A stretch of DNA of 64,000 nucleotides from Halopelagius inordinatus (lineage in GTDB: Archaea; Halobacteriota; Halobacteria; Halobacteriales; Haloferacaceae): contig NZ_FOOQ01000001.1 in assembly GCF_900113245.1 (NCBI RefSeq), forward strand, positions 930,001 to 994,000, in the 5' to 3' direction. Position 1 is the stretch's first letter; each line of letters opens with the position of its first letter. The translations under genes were made by a program, and so were the position numbers. Of this stretch, positions 34,652-43,253 are shown in pieces. A model generated the notes under the pieces. That model saw nothing but the letters and a program-made list of their open reading frames with translations. It searched no databases and had not been told where the DNA came from.

Positions 34652-34819
34652 ATGGCACCTACGGACGGTCGGGATTCGAGCGCCAGCGGTCCCGACGAAT
34701 CGAACGCCACCGTCTTCGCGCACCAGACGTCTCCTGACCGAACGGTCTTTTCCGAACGCGGGAACCCGGACGGATGGATAGCGATCTCCGCGGACGTCGT
34801 CACCTCTCTGGACCGATAA
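34652..34819 (+). CDS. Small haloarchaeal protein (DUF7331-like)
   Basis: A 55-residue frame starting MAPTDGRDSSASGPDESNAT and ending in the conserved-looking segment TVFSERGNPDGWIAISADVV. The segment [T/V]F.E.GN.DGWIA is typical of a family of very small haloarchaeal proteins I associate with DUF7331, function unknown. It is divergent from the oxidoreductase gene. Acidic and Ser-rich composition supports a real gene. Confidence 0.72.
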   Translation: MAPTDGRDSSASGPDESNATVFAHQTSPDRTVFSERGNPDGWIAISADVVTSLDR

Positions 34820-35144
34820 CGGACTCGATGGCGACCAGCGGCGGCGCGCGACGCGACCGAACGGGCGTCTCGCACAGCGGACGCATTCACTCCGTGACTT
34901 GTCGATTCACCGACTGAAAACTCGCGGCAGCGTCAAGTACGAACGCGTTCAAGATAGCCCGCTGGCTGTCAGCACAGTACTCACTGCCAGCGGTCGACCG
35001 GTTTGTCCGTCGCGGGACCGTGTCATGGCCCGCGACGATGGGTAGGGCGTCGGTCGCAACAGCCTCCGAGCGTTTTTCGCCTTCGGGCGGGAGACGAAAC
35101 CCGAAGGGAAACGCTCTTTTCGTACACGCACGGATTTCTCGCAT
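34820..35144. other. Structured intergenic region with three consecutive stem-loops
   Basis: A 325-bp stretch without a gene. Three perfect or near-perfect inverted repeats follow one another: CGCTGGC/GCCAGCG (34960-34966 and 34986-34992), CGTCGCGGG/CCCGCGACG (35008-35016 and 35029-35037), and a nested stem GAGCGTTT...AAACGCTC (35068-35075 and 35109-35116) enclosing CTTCGGG/CCCGAAG. The last is followed by TTTT and ends 28 bp before the HEAT-repeat gene. Either a small structured RNA, a 5' leader with a terminator-like element, or chance in GC-rich DNA; the three in series make chance less likely. Confidence 0.45.
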
Positions 35145-36479
35145 ATGAGCGACGGGGACGACGAGACGCCCGCCGAAGAATCGTCCGGAGCCGAAGACAC
35201 CGACGAGTCGGTCGCTATCACGCCCGATTCGCTCGACACGCGCCTGAGCGAGACGCGAGAGGAACTCGACGCCGCCGAAACCGAGTCCGACCTCGACGCC
35301 GTGGAGGCGAGACTCGACGACATCGAGACCGACCTCGAAGCCGCCCTGCCGGAGTCCGACGAGGACGACGAAGACGACGAGGACGCCGAGAACCCCCGCG
35401 AGGAACTCGAATCGACGCTCTCGGAACTTCGCGACGAACTCGAAGCAAAGCGCGGCCCGTACGCCTCGGACGTGGTCGACGACATCGAGTCCGCGCAGTC
35501 GAAGATTTCGGACACTCGCTGGACCGACCGCGGCGAGGGCGAAATCGTCGAGGTGGTCGAGTCGTTCGCCGCGGACGTAACCGAGATTCTCGACGCCTCC
35601 GTCTCCGTCGACGGAACCGACGAGTCCGACCTCACTTCGGCGCTCGACGAGGCCATCGCCGCCGTCGAAGCCGCGGCCCTCGACGCCGACGACGACGAGG
35701 AGACCATCGCGTCGCTTCTGGACGCGACGGACGACCTGGAGTCCGGACTCGAAGACGCCCAAGAGTGGGACGACTTAGAGACCAACGAGCAACTCCAAGC
35801 GCAGGGGTTCTACGACGTGCTCGGCCACTACAAGGACTTCCCGCCGGAGTGGGCCGCACTCAAAGAGTGGGAGAAGCGCGGCCGCGTCGACATGATTCTG
35901 CTCGCGAACGACAGCCTCCAGTCGGACTTCATGGAGCGACACTGCATGGAGGCTCTCATCCGACTCGGCGACCCCGAGGCGTTCGACGAGATGCACCAAC
36001 TCGCCCAGCGCCGGGACAAGCGGGCGATCAAAGCGCTCGGAAAGATGGGTGAGGGCGCCCAAGAGGCAGTCGAGACGCTCGTCGAGTACGTCGACGCCGA
36101 CTCGGACCCGCAACTCCAGAAGGTGACGCTGAAAGCCCTCGGCGAAATCGGCTCGCCGGACGCGACGCAGGCGATTGCGGACAAACTGGAGATGGAAAAC
36201 GACGTCGTCCGTCCTCTCGCCGCGCGCGCCCTCGGACTCGTCGGCGACACGCGGGCCGTGAAACCGCTCTCGAACACGCTCGAAGACGACGAGAGCGACA
36301 ACGTCCGGGCCGCCGCCGCGTGGGCCCTCCGACAGATCGGTACCGACGAGGCCCTCGAAACGGCCGCAGACTACGCCGACGACCGCTCGTTCCTCGTCCA
36401 AAACGAGGCCGAAATCGCCTCCGAGTGGCTCTCCTCGGAGGAGTCGGGAGCGACCGGAACCGGGAAGCCGACGGCGTAA
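35145..36479 (+). CDS. HEAT-repeat protein with acidic coiled-coil N-terminus
   Basis: A 444-residue soluble protein. Residues 1-240 are acidic and mostly coiled coil (LDTRLSETREELDAAETESD and following). Residues ~265-435 carry HEAT/PBS-lyase-type repeats: MEALIRLGDPEAFDEMHQLA, LKALGEIGSPDATQAIADKL, ALGLVGDTRAVKPLSNTL and ALRQIGTDEALETAADYA. Such repeats are protein-protein scaffolds; no enzymatic site is visible. The gene follows the stem-loop region and precedes a secreted PLD-like gene by about 100 bp. Confidence 0.9.
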   Translation: MSDGDDETPAEESSGAEDTDESVAITPDSLDTRLSETREELDAAETESDLDAVEARLDDIETDLEAALPESDEDDEDDEDAENPREELESTLSELRDELEAKRGPYASDVVDDIESAQSKISDTRWTDRGEGEIVEVVESFAADVTEILDASVSVDGTDESDLTSALDEAIAAVEAAALDADDDEETIASLLDATDDLESGLEDAQEWDDLETNEQLQAQGFYDVLGHYKDFPPEWAALKEWEKRGRVDMILLANDSLQSDFMERHCMEALIRLGDPEAFDEMHQLAQRRDKRAIKALGKMGEGAQEAVETLVEYVDADSDPQLQKVTLKALGEIGSPDATQAIADKLEMENDVVRPLAARALGLVGDTRAVKPLSNTLEDDESDNVRAAAAWALRQIGTDEALETAADYADDRSFLVQNEAEIASEWLSSEESGATGTGKPTA

Positions 36480-36576
36480 CCGACGCTCCGTCACCCCGCT
36501 TTTTTCCGCCCCGTCTCCGCTCTCCACCCGCGCGGCGCGCCGAACGTTCAAGTAGGATACCGGGACCACCTCCGCC

Positions 36577-38235
36577 GTGTCGCTCAGTCGCACCGCCTCG
36601 ATGCTCGCCGTCTGCGTGCTGTGCTGTCTACTCGCGTCTCCCGTCGCCGCCGCGCCCCCGTCCGCGGAGACGGCGACGGACGGGGCGGCGGCCGCCGCGG
36701 CGAACGCCTCCGCCCGCCCGCCGTCGATTCTCGGCGCGTACCCGAATCCGCTGACCGACGGCGACGACGGCGAGTACGTCGTCGTCCGCGCGGGCGGGGC
36801 GTCGAACCTGACGCTCTCGGACGGCGAATCCACGGTCACTGTTCCGCCCGACGAGGGCGTCGTCGCTCTCTCGGCGGACCCCGCGCGGACGCGGACCCTC
36901 ACCGACCGCCGCGTCGTCGCCGCGCGTCTCGGCCTGTCGAACGCCGGGGAGAGACTGGTTCTTCGGCGCGACGGCGTCGTCGTAGACGAGACGACGTACG
37001 GGCGCGCCCCGGACGCCGAACGCTGGAACGCGACCGAAAAGCGGTGGGTTCCGCGCGGTCTGACCCTCCGAGACGCAGTCTCGACCGGACCCGCGAACGC
37101 GACGGCGTTCGTTCTGCCCGACGACCCGAGCGTCGTCCGCGAGACGCTTCGGAGCGCCGACGACCGTCTCCTTCTGGCGGGGTATACGCTCTCCTCGCGG
37201 CGCGTCGCCGACGCACTCGTCGCCGCGAACCGCCGCGGCGCGGACGTTCGCGTCCTCGTCGAAGGGGGTCCCGTCGGCGGCGTCTCGACGCGACAGGCGG
37301 AGACGCTTGCGAGACTGGCGCGGGCGGGCGTCGCCGTCCGCGTCGTCTCCGGGCCGCGGGCGCGGTTCGACTACCACCACGCCAAATACGCCGTCGTCGA
37401 CGGCAGAGCCCTCGTCTCGACGGAGAACTGGAAACCGAGCGGAACCGGCGGACGGGAGAACCGAGGGTGGGGCGTCCGCCTCGACGACGCGCGAACCGCG
37501 GAGGAACTGGCGGCGGTGTTCGAACACGACTTCGGCGGCGCGGACGCCGTCCCGTGGCGGCGGTACCGGCAGGGGCGGTCGTTCGTCGAGGCGTCGCCCT
37601 CCGGCGGCGACTTCCCGAGACGCGTCGCCGCCGAGTCCGTCGCAGTCGAGGAGGTTCGCGTCCTGACCGCACCGGGCAACGCCGGGTCCGAGGTGGTCGA
37701 ACGGGTCGAGGAGGCAAATCGGAGTATCGACGTCCTCGCGCCGCGCGTGGACACGGACGGGCGGCTTTTCGACGCACTCGCGGGGGCGGCCCGCCGCGGC
37801 GTCAGCGTCAGGATACTGCTCTCGAACGCGTGGTACGACGAGGAGGCGAACGCGGCGGTGGTCAACCGGACGCGGACACTCCGCGAACGGGGGTACGACA
37901 TCGAAGCGCGCGTCGCCCGCCCGGACGGCCGGTTCGGAAAGGTCCACGCGAAGGGCGCAGTCGTGGACGGCGAACGGGCGTTCGTCGGCAGTCTCAACTG
38001 GAACGACCACGCCGCGACGGAGAACCGCGAAGTCGTCGTCGAACTCGTCGGCGACGGCCCCGCGTCGTACTACGGGGCGGCGTTCGAGGCGGACTGGCGG
38101 GCGAGCGAACTCGGCGGCGACGACGGGTGGTGGGGGTCCGAGACGAAGACGACGGTGACGCTCGCTCTCGGCGCACTCTGTTCGCTGGGACTCGCGGCGT
38201 GGGTGACGAAGAAAACGGTTCGGTTCGAGACGTGA
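36577..38235 (+). CDS. Secreted, membrane-anchored phospholipase D-like protein
   Basis: A 552-residue protein with a GTG start. A Sec-type signal peptide (SMLAVCVLCCLLASPVAAAP) is followed by a lamin-tail-like beta domain (~50-130, PPSILGAYPNPLTDGDDGEY). Two PLD domains come next, each with an HxK motif: FDYHHAKYAVVDGRALVSTE and GKVHAKGAVVDGERAFVGSL. A C-terminal membrane helix (VTLALGALCSLGLAAWVTKK) anchors it outside the cell. PLD-fold proteins are phosphodiesterases acting on lipids or nucleic acids; a lamin-tail domain is often found with extracellular nucleases. Second HKD followed by N, both complete. Confidence 0.88.
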   Translation: MSLSRTASMLAVCVLCCLLASPVAAAPPSAETATDGAAAAAANASARPPSILGAYPNPLTDGDDGEYVVVRAGGASNLTLSDGESTVTVPPDEGVVALSADPARTRTLTDRRVVAARLGLSNAGERLVLRRDGVVVDETTYGRAPDAERWNATEKRWVPRGLTLRDAVSTGPANATAFVLPDDPSVVRETLRSADDRLLLAGYTLSSRRVADALVAANRRGADVRVLVEGGPVGGVSTRQAETLARLARAGVAVRVVSGPRARFDYHHAKYAVVDGRALVSTENWKPSGTGGRENRGWGVRLDDARTAEELAAVFEHDFGGADAVPWRRYRQGRSFVEASPSGGDFPRRVAAESVAVEEVRVLTAPGNAGSEVVERVEEANRSIDVLAPRVDTDGRLFDALAGAARRGVSVRILLSNAWYDEEANAAVVNRTRTLRERGYDIEARVARPDGRFGKVHAKGAVVDGERAFVGSLNWNDHAATENREVVVELVGDGPASYYGAAFEADWRASELGGDDGWWGSETKTTVTLALGALCSLGLAAWVTKKTVRFET

Positions 38236-38241
38236 GCGGTT

Positions 38242-40170
38242 CTACGAGAGGTCGGTTTCGACGGACGCCTGCGAGGAGATCTCCTCGTCGATGTCGGCGT
38301 CGGCCATCTTCTCGACGAGACTGTCTATGACCTCCTCGCGCATCCCCTTGACGAACTTGATAGAGCCGACGACGAGGTGACCGCCGCCGGAGACGCCGCC
38401 GCCGACGACTTCCTCGTCGAGTTCGGCGACCATCCGCGGGATGTCGAGGCGGACGCCGTCCGAACGGAGCACGGCGAAGTCGGGTCCGTAGCCGATGGTG
38501 ATGACGGGCTGGCCGAGTTCGTTCACCTTTCGGTCGTGGAGTTTGCCGGTGGTCTTGCCCGGCGCGGGGTAGGTAAACCGGTGCGCCCACTCGTCTAAGT
38601 CTATCTTGTAGAGGTGCGCACCGCTGTCGAGGCGTTCGTGTTGGAGGTGGGACTCCGCGGCTTCGAGTTGGCGCGTCACGTCGCGTTCGGCGCGGTCCGC
38701 GAGGAACGCGACGAGTTCCTCGTGGCGTTCGTCGTCGTCGCAGCCGACGTTCAACACGTCGTTGACGATGCTTTGACCGTCGCTGTAGCGGAGCCAGTGA
38801 GCCGCGTAGTCGAGCGCTTCGCCCACGTCAAGCAGTTGTTCGCGGTCGTAGCCCTCGTCTTCCGCGAGGGCGATGAACTCGGGCATCACCTCCGCCTTCG
38901 ACCGGTCGGAGAGTCCGGCGACGGCGGGGACGTGGCGCAGACTGTCCGTGATGGTCGGGTCTATCATCCGCGCGAGCTCGACGCACATCATGCCGGTGGT
39001 GATGCGGTAGTCCTCGTCGTACAGGTACGGGTTGACGTGCGCGTCGAGAAGCGGTTCGACCGCCTCGGGGTCGGGGTGGTGGTGGTCGACGACGGCGATT
39101 GGCACGTCGTAGTGCGCGAGATTCTCGTAGGCGGGGACGTCCTCTTCGGTCGACCCGTTGTCGAGCATGAGGAGGAGGGGGAGTTTCTGACCGTGGCGCG
39201 CGCGGCCTTCGAGCGCGAAGTTCAGGTCGCGGGTCACGTCCTCCATCTCGTAGAACGGGGCCTTCGAGGGGAGTCGCTTGAACAGGTGCCGCGGCGCGTC
39301 GGGGTCGTCGTGAACCTCGGCGATGAGGTTCTCCAGTGCGAGTTGGACCGGAACCGAGGCGCACATGCCGTCGCCGTCCGCGTGGTGGCGGACTCGAATC
39401 GGTCGGCCTTCGAGGACGGTCCGGCGGAGCAGACGCGCCACCTCGCGCAGGTCGTCGCGGAGTTTCTCGAAGGCGTCCCACTCCACGAGGGGTTCTACTT
39501 CGGCCGGTTCCGCGCGGGACCGAAGCGCCCCGTCGATACGCCGTCGGACGTCCGCCGCGTCCTCGCCGTCGAGTTTCGCGAGCGAATCGACCTCCAACTG
39601 GAGGCTCTCCTCGTGGTTCTCGACGCTGCCGCCGAGTCGGACGGCGTCGCCGAGTTCGACGTTCGGGTACGCGCGGACGCCCGCCTCCTCGAACGCGGCG
39701 GCCGAGACGATGCCCGACTCGTCGACGATGCGGAAGATGGTCGGTCCGCCGGTCTGTTTTATCTGTGCGACGGTCCCCTCGACGTGGACGCTGTCGCCCG
39801 ACGAGAGGTCCGCTATCGAGGTGATGTCGTGGTCGTGTTCGACGACGATGGTCCGGTAGTCGTCGGGGTCGACCGAAGAGAAGGCGACGTCGCCGTTCTC
39901 TTTGACCTCGTCGAGACTGACGATGAGGCGGTCGCCCACCTCGTATGTGCGGTCGAGGTTCGACTCGTGGACGAGGCCCGACACCTCGTCGGAGACGTCG
40001 ACGAAGATACCGTACTCGACGACGCCGTTGACGACGGCGTGGTAGCGGGCGTCGACTTCGGTATCGTCGAGAGTGCAGTTCGGTGCGAGATCGTAGACGA
40101 CAGGTCGCGACTCGGCGTCCGAATCCGGACCCGACTCGCCGCCGGAATCTCCGGCGTTTTCGAGAGTCAT
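38242..40170 (-). CDS. DHH-family RecJ-like protein with S1/OB domains
   Basis: A 642-residue protein. An S1-like OB fold (~40-105, NGVVEYGIFVDVSDEVSGLV) and a second OB fold (~120-200, VHVEGTVAQIKQTGGPTIFR) precede a DHH phosphoesterase core. Metal-binding motifs are RHHADGDGMCA and the DHH-type VVDHHHPDPEAV. The DHHA1 end has GGGVSGGGHLVVGSIKF. This arrangement is that of haloarchaeal RecJ-like single-strand exonucleases related to GAN, which work with the CMG helicase or in repair. It converges with the PLD-like gene with only 6 bp between stops. Confidence 0.92.
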   Translation of the reverse strand: MTLENAGDSGGESGPDSDAESRPVVYDLAPNCTLDDTEVDARYHAVVNGVVEYGIFVDVSDEVSGLVHESNLDRTYEVGDRLIVSLDEVKENGDVAFSSVDPDDYRTIVVEHDHDITSIADLSSGDSVHVEGTVAQIKQTGGPTIFRIVDESGIVSAAAFEEAGVRAYPNVELGDAVRLGGSVENHEESLQLEVDSLAKLDGEDAADVRRRIDGALRSRAEPAEVEPLVEWDAFEKLRDDLREVARLLRRTVLEGRPIRVRHHADGDGMCASVPVQLALENLIAEVHDDPDAPRHLFKRLPSKAPFYEMEDVTRDLNFALEGRARHGQKLPLLLMLDNGSTEEDVPAYENLAHYDVPIAVVDHHHPDPEAVEPLLDAHVNPYLYDEDYRITTGMMCVELARMIDPTITDSLRHVPAVAGLSDRSKAEVMPEFIALAEDEGYDREQLLDVGEALDYAAHWLRYSDGQSIVNDVLNVGCDDDERHEELVAFLADRAERDVTRQLEAAESHLQHERLDSGAHLYKIDLDEWAHRFTYPAPGKTTGKLHDRKVNELGQPVITIGYGPDFAVLRSDGVRLDIPRMVAELDEEVVGGGVSGGGHLVVGSIKFVKGMREEVIDSLVEKMADADIDEEISSQASVETDLS

Positions 40171-40290
40171 AGTCGCACCAAGTGGTCGGGCGGTGTTAAG
40201 CTTTACATGATGGGCCGACGAGTGGTGTGGGGTGGTAGCCGATGTCGAACGGCGACGCGTCGGTTCGAGGCGGACCCCCGGCGACGACGG

Positions 40291-41175
40291 TCAGTACCCC
40301 AGACGCGAGAGCGTCTCGTCGAGGTCGGAGAGATATCGGTCGCCGAACACTCGGACGTGTTCTAAAACCGGATAGAGCCGGTAGGCCGGACGCCGTTTCT
40401 CGAAGAATCCGGCGTCGATGCCGCGGCGTTCCCGGTAGCGGTCGAAGAACGGGTCCTCGAACGCCTCGGTGCCCGCGACGTACGCGAGTTCGACCTCCGG
40501 GTGGCCGTAGTAGAGTGCGGGGTCCAAGAACGCCCGAACGTCGTCGCCGGAGACGACGAGGTTCGCCTCCCAGACGTCGCCGTGGACGAGTGCGGGGGCC
40601 GCGGGTTCCGAGAGGACGGCGTCTATCTCCTCGGCGAACGCCTCGATACGCCGTCGGTACGAGGCGGGGAGACTACCCTCGGCGACTGCCTCGTCGGCAC
40701 AGTGGCGGAGGCGGTGGTCGCGGTAGAACTCGACCCACGAGTCGGTCCACGGGTTCGGTTGGCGGTACGGCCCGCTGAGGGTGTCGCGCGGGAAGCCGAA
40801 GGCCTCGGCGGTCACGTCGTGGAGGGCGGCGAGGTGGTCGGCGACGGCCCGTTGGAGTTCGGGCCCGAACGTCGGGTCGTCGTCGCCCTCGACGTAGGCC
40901 ATCACGAGCAAGTCGTCCTCGGCGTGGAACACCTCCGGGACGGGAAGCGACGACTCGGCGGCGAGATACCGGAGCATCTCGGCTTCGACGGTGAGCGGAG
41001 TGGCCCCGACTTTCGCCACCACCGGGTCGCGGCCCGCCACGGAGAGTCGATAGACGGTGCCGACGAACCCGCCGTCGAGTTCCGTGAGGTCTGTCACGGG
41101 GGCGTCGAACAGCGGTTCGACGCGACTTCGAATCTCCTCGGGCGGCGGCGTCTCGGAGGCGTCGTCTGCGGCCAT
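40291..41175 (-). CDS. Fructosamine kinase-like phosphotransferase
   Basis: A 294-residue protein of the fructosamine-3-kinase/aminoglycoside phosphotransferase fold. The ATP-site Lys is in DPVVAKVGATPL, and the catalytic loop LVHGDVWEANLVVS contains the HGD and N of this family. The Mg-binding Asp is in FLDPALYYGHPEVELAY, where DPA.Y.G is typical of the fructosamine kinase group. It probably repairs glycated amines or phosphorylates a small sugar-amine. It is divergent from the JAMM gene. Confidence 0.9.
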   Translation of the reverse strand: MAADDASETPPPEEIRSRVEPLFDAPVTDLTELDGGFVGTVYRLSVAGRDPVVAKVGATPLTVEAEMLRYLAAESSLPVPEVFHAEDDLLVMAYVEGDDDPTFGPELQRAVADHLAALHDVTAEAFGFPRDTLSGPYRQPNPWTDSWVEFYRDHRLRHCADEAVAEGSLPASYRRRIEAFAEEIDAVLSEPAAPALVHGDVWEANLVVSGDDVRAFLDPALYYGHPEVELAYVAGTEAFEDPFFDRYRERRGIDAGFFEKRRPAYRLYPVLEHVRVFGDRYLSDLDETLSRLGY

Positions 41176-41314
41176 ACCGCCCGTCGGCTATCGAACGCCG
41201 TGAGACTGGCGCTTCCTCGCGGCGGGCGCGCGGAGAGCCACCGCCGCGCCGTCTGTCGATTCGGTGGTCGGCGGGACCGCAACTCTTAGAAGGCGACGCG
41301 CCGGAGTTCGTAGC

Positions 41315-41797
41315 ATGCGCCTCTTTCGGTCGGGAGAGATTCTCGGCATCGCCGAGGACGCACTCGAGTTCGCACTCGAGGCCTCCCGCGAAACGCACCC
41401 GAACGAGTACATGGGTTTTCTCCGAGGAGAAGACGCGCGGAGTCTCGGACTCGACCGACGGGGAACGGTCGTCACGGACGTCCTCATCATTCCGGGAACG
41501 GAGTCCGACCCGACGAGCGCAACCGTGAACTCGAACATGATTCCCAACGACATGCGCGCCGTCGGGTCGATTCACTCGCACCCAAACGGCGTCCTGCAAC
41601 CGAGCGACGCCGACTTGGACACGTTCGGTAACGGGAAGGTCCACATCATCATCGGCGCGCCGTACGAACGGACCGACTGGCGGGCGTTCGACCAGTACGG
41701 CGACCGGCGGAGTCTGGACGTCCTCGACGTGGAGTTAGACGACCCAGAAGAGTTCTTCGACTTCACCGAGGACGACTTGGACGTAGACGACGCATGA
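41315..41797 (+). CDS. JAMM/MPN+ metalloprotease family protein
   Basis: A 160-residue protein from the ATG at 41315 ([20 protein letters not shown]). The MPN+ zinc site is intact: Glu in [10 protein letters not shown] and the HxH...S...D set in [19 protein letters not shown]. Archaeal JAMM proteases remove SAMP ubiquitin-like modifiers from proteins (shown for HvJAMM1). The very acidic C-terminus ([12 protein letters not shown]) overlaps the start of ribL by ATGA, indicating coupling with cofactor synthesis. Confidence 0.93.
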   Translation: MRLFRSGEILGIAEDALEFALEASRETHPNEYMGFLRGEDARSLGLDRRGTVVTDVLIIPGTESDPTSATVNSNMIPNDMRAVGSIHSHPNGVLQPSDADLDTFGNGKVHIIIGAPYERTDWRAFDQYGDRRSLDVLDVELDDPEEFFDFTEDDLDVDDA

Positions 41798-42222
41798 CGA
41801 CGGCCATCGCACAGGGGACGTTCGACATCCTCCACCCCGGTCACCTCCACTATCTGCGCGACGCCGCCGCCCTCGGCGACGAACTCCACGTCATCGTCGC
41901 CCGCCGAGAGAACGTGACGCACAAGGCCAAGCCGATTCTCCCCGACGCCCAACGGCGGGATATGGTCGACGCGTTGGAGATGGTGACGGAGGCGCACCTC
42001 GGCCACCGCGAGGACATCTTCGTCCCCATCGAACGCATCCAACCCGACGTCATCGTCCTCGGCCACGACCAACACCACGACGAGGACGGTATCCGCGCCG
42101 CCCTCGCCGAACGCGGCATCGACTGCGACGTGACCCGCGCCTCGCCCTGTGAACCGCGGTACGAGGGCGAACTGCTCTCGACGGGCCGCATCGTGCGGCG
42201 CATCCTCGAACGGCGCGGGTGA
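41794..42222 (+). CDS. ribL: FAD synthase RibL
   Basis: A 142-residue cytidylyltransferase-like protein that makes FAD from FMN and ATP or CTP. The nucleotide-binding HxGH is in [20 protein letters not shown] and the second family motif is the end [16 protein letters not shown]. Length and motifs match archaeal RibL (first shown in Methanocaldococcus). ATGA-coupled to the JAMM gene, an arrangement conserved in haloarchaea to my recollection. Confidence 0.93.
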   Translation: MTTAIAQGTFDILHPGHLHYLRDAAALGDELHVIVARRENVTHKAKPILPDAQRRDMVDALEMVTEAHLGHREDIFVPIERIQPDVIVLGHDQHHDEDGIRAALAERGIDCDVTRASPCEPRYEGELLSTGRIVRRILERRG

Positions 42223-42360
42223 GGCGTCGGCCACGGGTTTCGCGCCTCGACGTTCGACCGATTCCGAGCCGAGAGGCCGACGACCAGACCGGCGAGAAGA
42301 GACGGGACGGACGACTCGGCGCGTGAGTTCGACCGAAAACCGAAACCGCGACGCGTCGGA

Positions 42361-43134
42361 TTACTGCCCTTCGCTGGAACTGTTGTCGCCGCCGTTACCG
42401 CCGTCGCCGCCGTCACCGCTCTGTTGTTCGCTCACCCACTGGTCGTACTCGTCCTGCGGGACGACGTCCACGGTGAAGTACATCTGCGAGTGCGCGACGC
42501 CGCAGTACTCGGCGCAGTAACCCTGGTACGTCCCCGTCTCGTAGGGAACGGTGCTTATCGTGTTGACCTGTCCGGGCATCGCGTCCTGTTTCAAGCCCAT
42601 CTCGGGCACGTGGAACGCGTGTACCACGTCCCGACTCGTCACTTGGATTTCGACCGGCCTGTCTTTGGGGACGACGATGTTGGTGCCGGTCGTGAAGTTA
42701 CCCTGTTCGGGGTAGGACATCTCCCATCCCCACTGGTAGGCTTCCGCGTGGACGACGACGGGGTCCTCTTGTGCCTGCTGCATCTCTTGGTCGGCGGCGC
42801 TCTGACCGCTGACGTGCGTCACGTCCGCGAGGACGCCGTAGGAGGCCACACCCACGAAAAGCAGGATGATGGCCGTCGCGATGGTCCAGGTGATTTCGAG
42901 ACGCCGGTTCTCCCGGGTCGGAAGCGGGTTGCCGGTGTTTCGGAACTTCACCACCGTGTAGAGGAGGATGACCTCTACGAGTATGGTGATGGGTATCGCC
43001 ACGTACAGGAGCTTCCCGTTGAGCTCGTTTATCAGCTCCGCGCTGGATGACGGCTGCGCCGCGACGGGGAGCGCAACGAGCGCCGTCGCCAGCATCGAGA
43101 GCAGGGAAACGAGTGCCAAGCGCGTCTTTCGCAT
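42361..43134 (-). CDS. coxB: Cytochrome c oxidase subunit II
   Basis: A 257-residue protein from the ATG at 43134. A signal-like first helix (RLALVSLLSMLATALVALPV), then two membrane segments, then a cupredoxin domain with a complete CuA site: HAFHVPEMGLKQDA, CAEYCGVAHSQMYF. It carries electrons into the heme-copper oxidase. The Gly/Asp-rich tail is an extracellular extension. It is divergent from the heme O synthase gene; the two share 119 bp with a TATA box for each. Confidence 0.95.
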   Translation of the reverse strand: MRKTRLALVSLLSMLATALVALPVAAQPSSSAELINELNGKLLYVAIPITILVEVILLYTVVKFRNTGNPLPTRENRRLEITWTIATAIILLFVGVASYGVLADVTHVSGQSAADQEMQQAQEDPVVVHAEAYQWGWEMSYPEQGNFTTGTNIVVPKDRPVEIQVTSRDVVHAFHVPEMGLKQDAMPGQVNTISTVPYETGTYQGYCAEYCGVAHSQMYFTVDVVPQDEYDQWVSEQQSGDGGDGGNGGDNSSSEGQ

Positions 43135-43159
43135 CTTATCGGGGGTTAGGAGCAAGGAC

Positions 43160-43220
43160 CTAAATAATTGCTGACTCCCGTACAGCGGTCCCCACGGCTG
43201 AAAGCGCGGGGCCTAAATAG
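43160..43220. promoter_or_regulatory. Divergent promoters of coxB and the ctaA/ctaB fusion
   Basis: Two TATA-like elements, CCTAAATAATT at about 43160-43170 (minus strand reading AATTATTTAGG, about 30 bp before the coxB ATG) and CCTAAATAG at 43212-43220 (about 35 bp before the GTG at 43254). The spacing suits leaderless or near-leaderless transcripts in both directions. Confidence 0.5.
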
Positions 43221-43253
43221 AGTGCGTCCTAACCGTCGAACAGGTGATTACTC

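Noticed and set aside
34549-34890. Minus-strand 113-codon frame over the small DUF7331-like gene
   Set aside because: It is the antisense shadow; the plus strand encodes the conserved-looking GNPDGWIA segment and has halophile-like acidic composition.
38614-40365. Long open frames antisense to real genes (also at 18902-20047, 22962-24119, 43248-44600, 56647-57957 and 57869-59668)
   Set aside because: GC-rich haloarchaeal genes leave open antisense frames; these have arginine- or valine-rich, low-complexity translations with no recognisable motif and lie fully opposite convincing genes.
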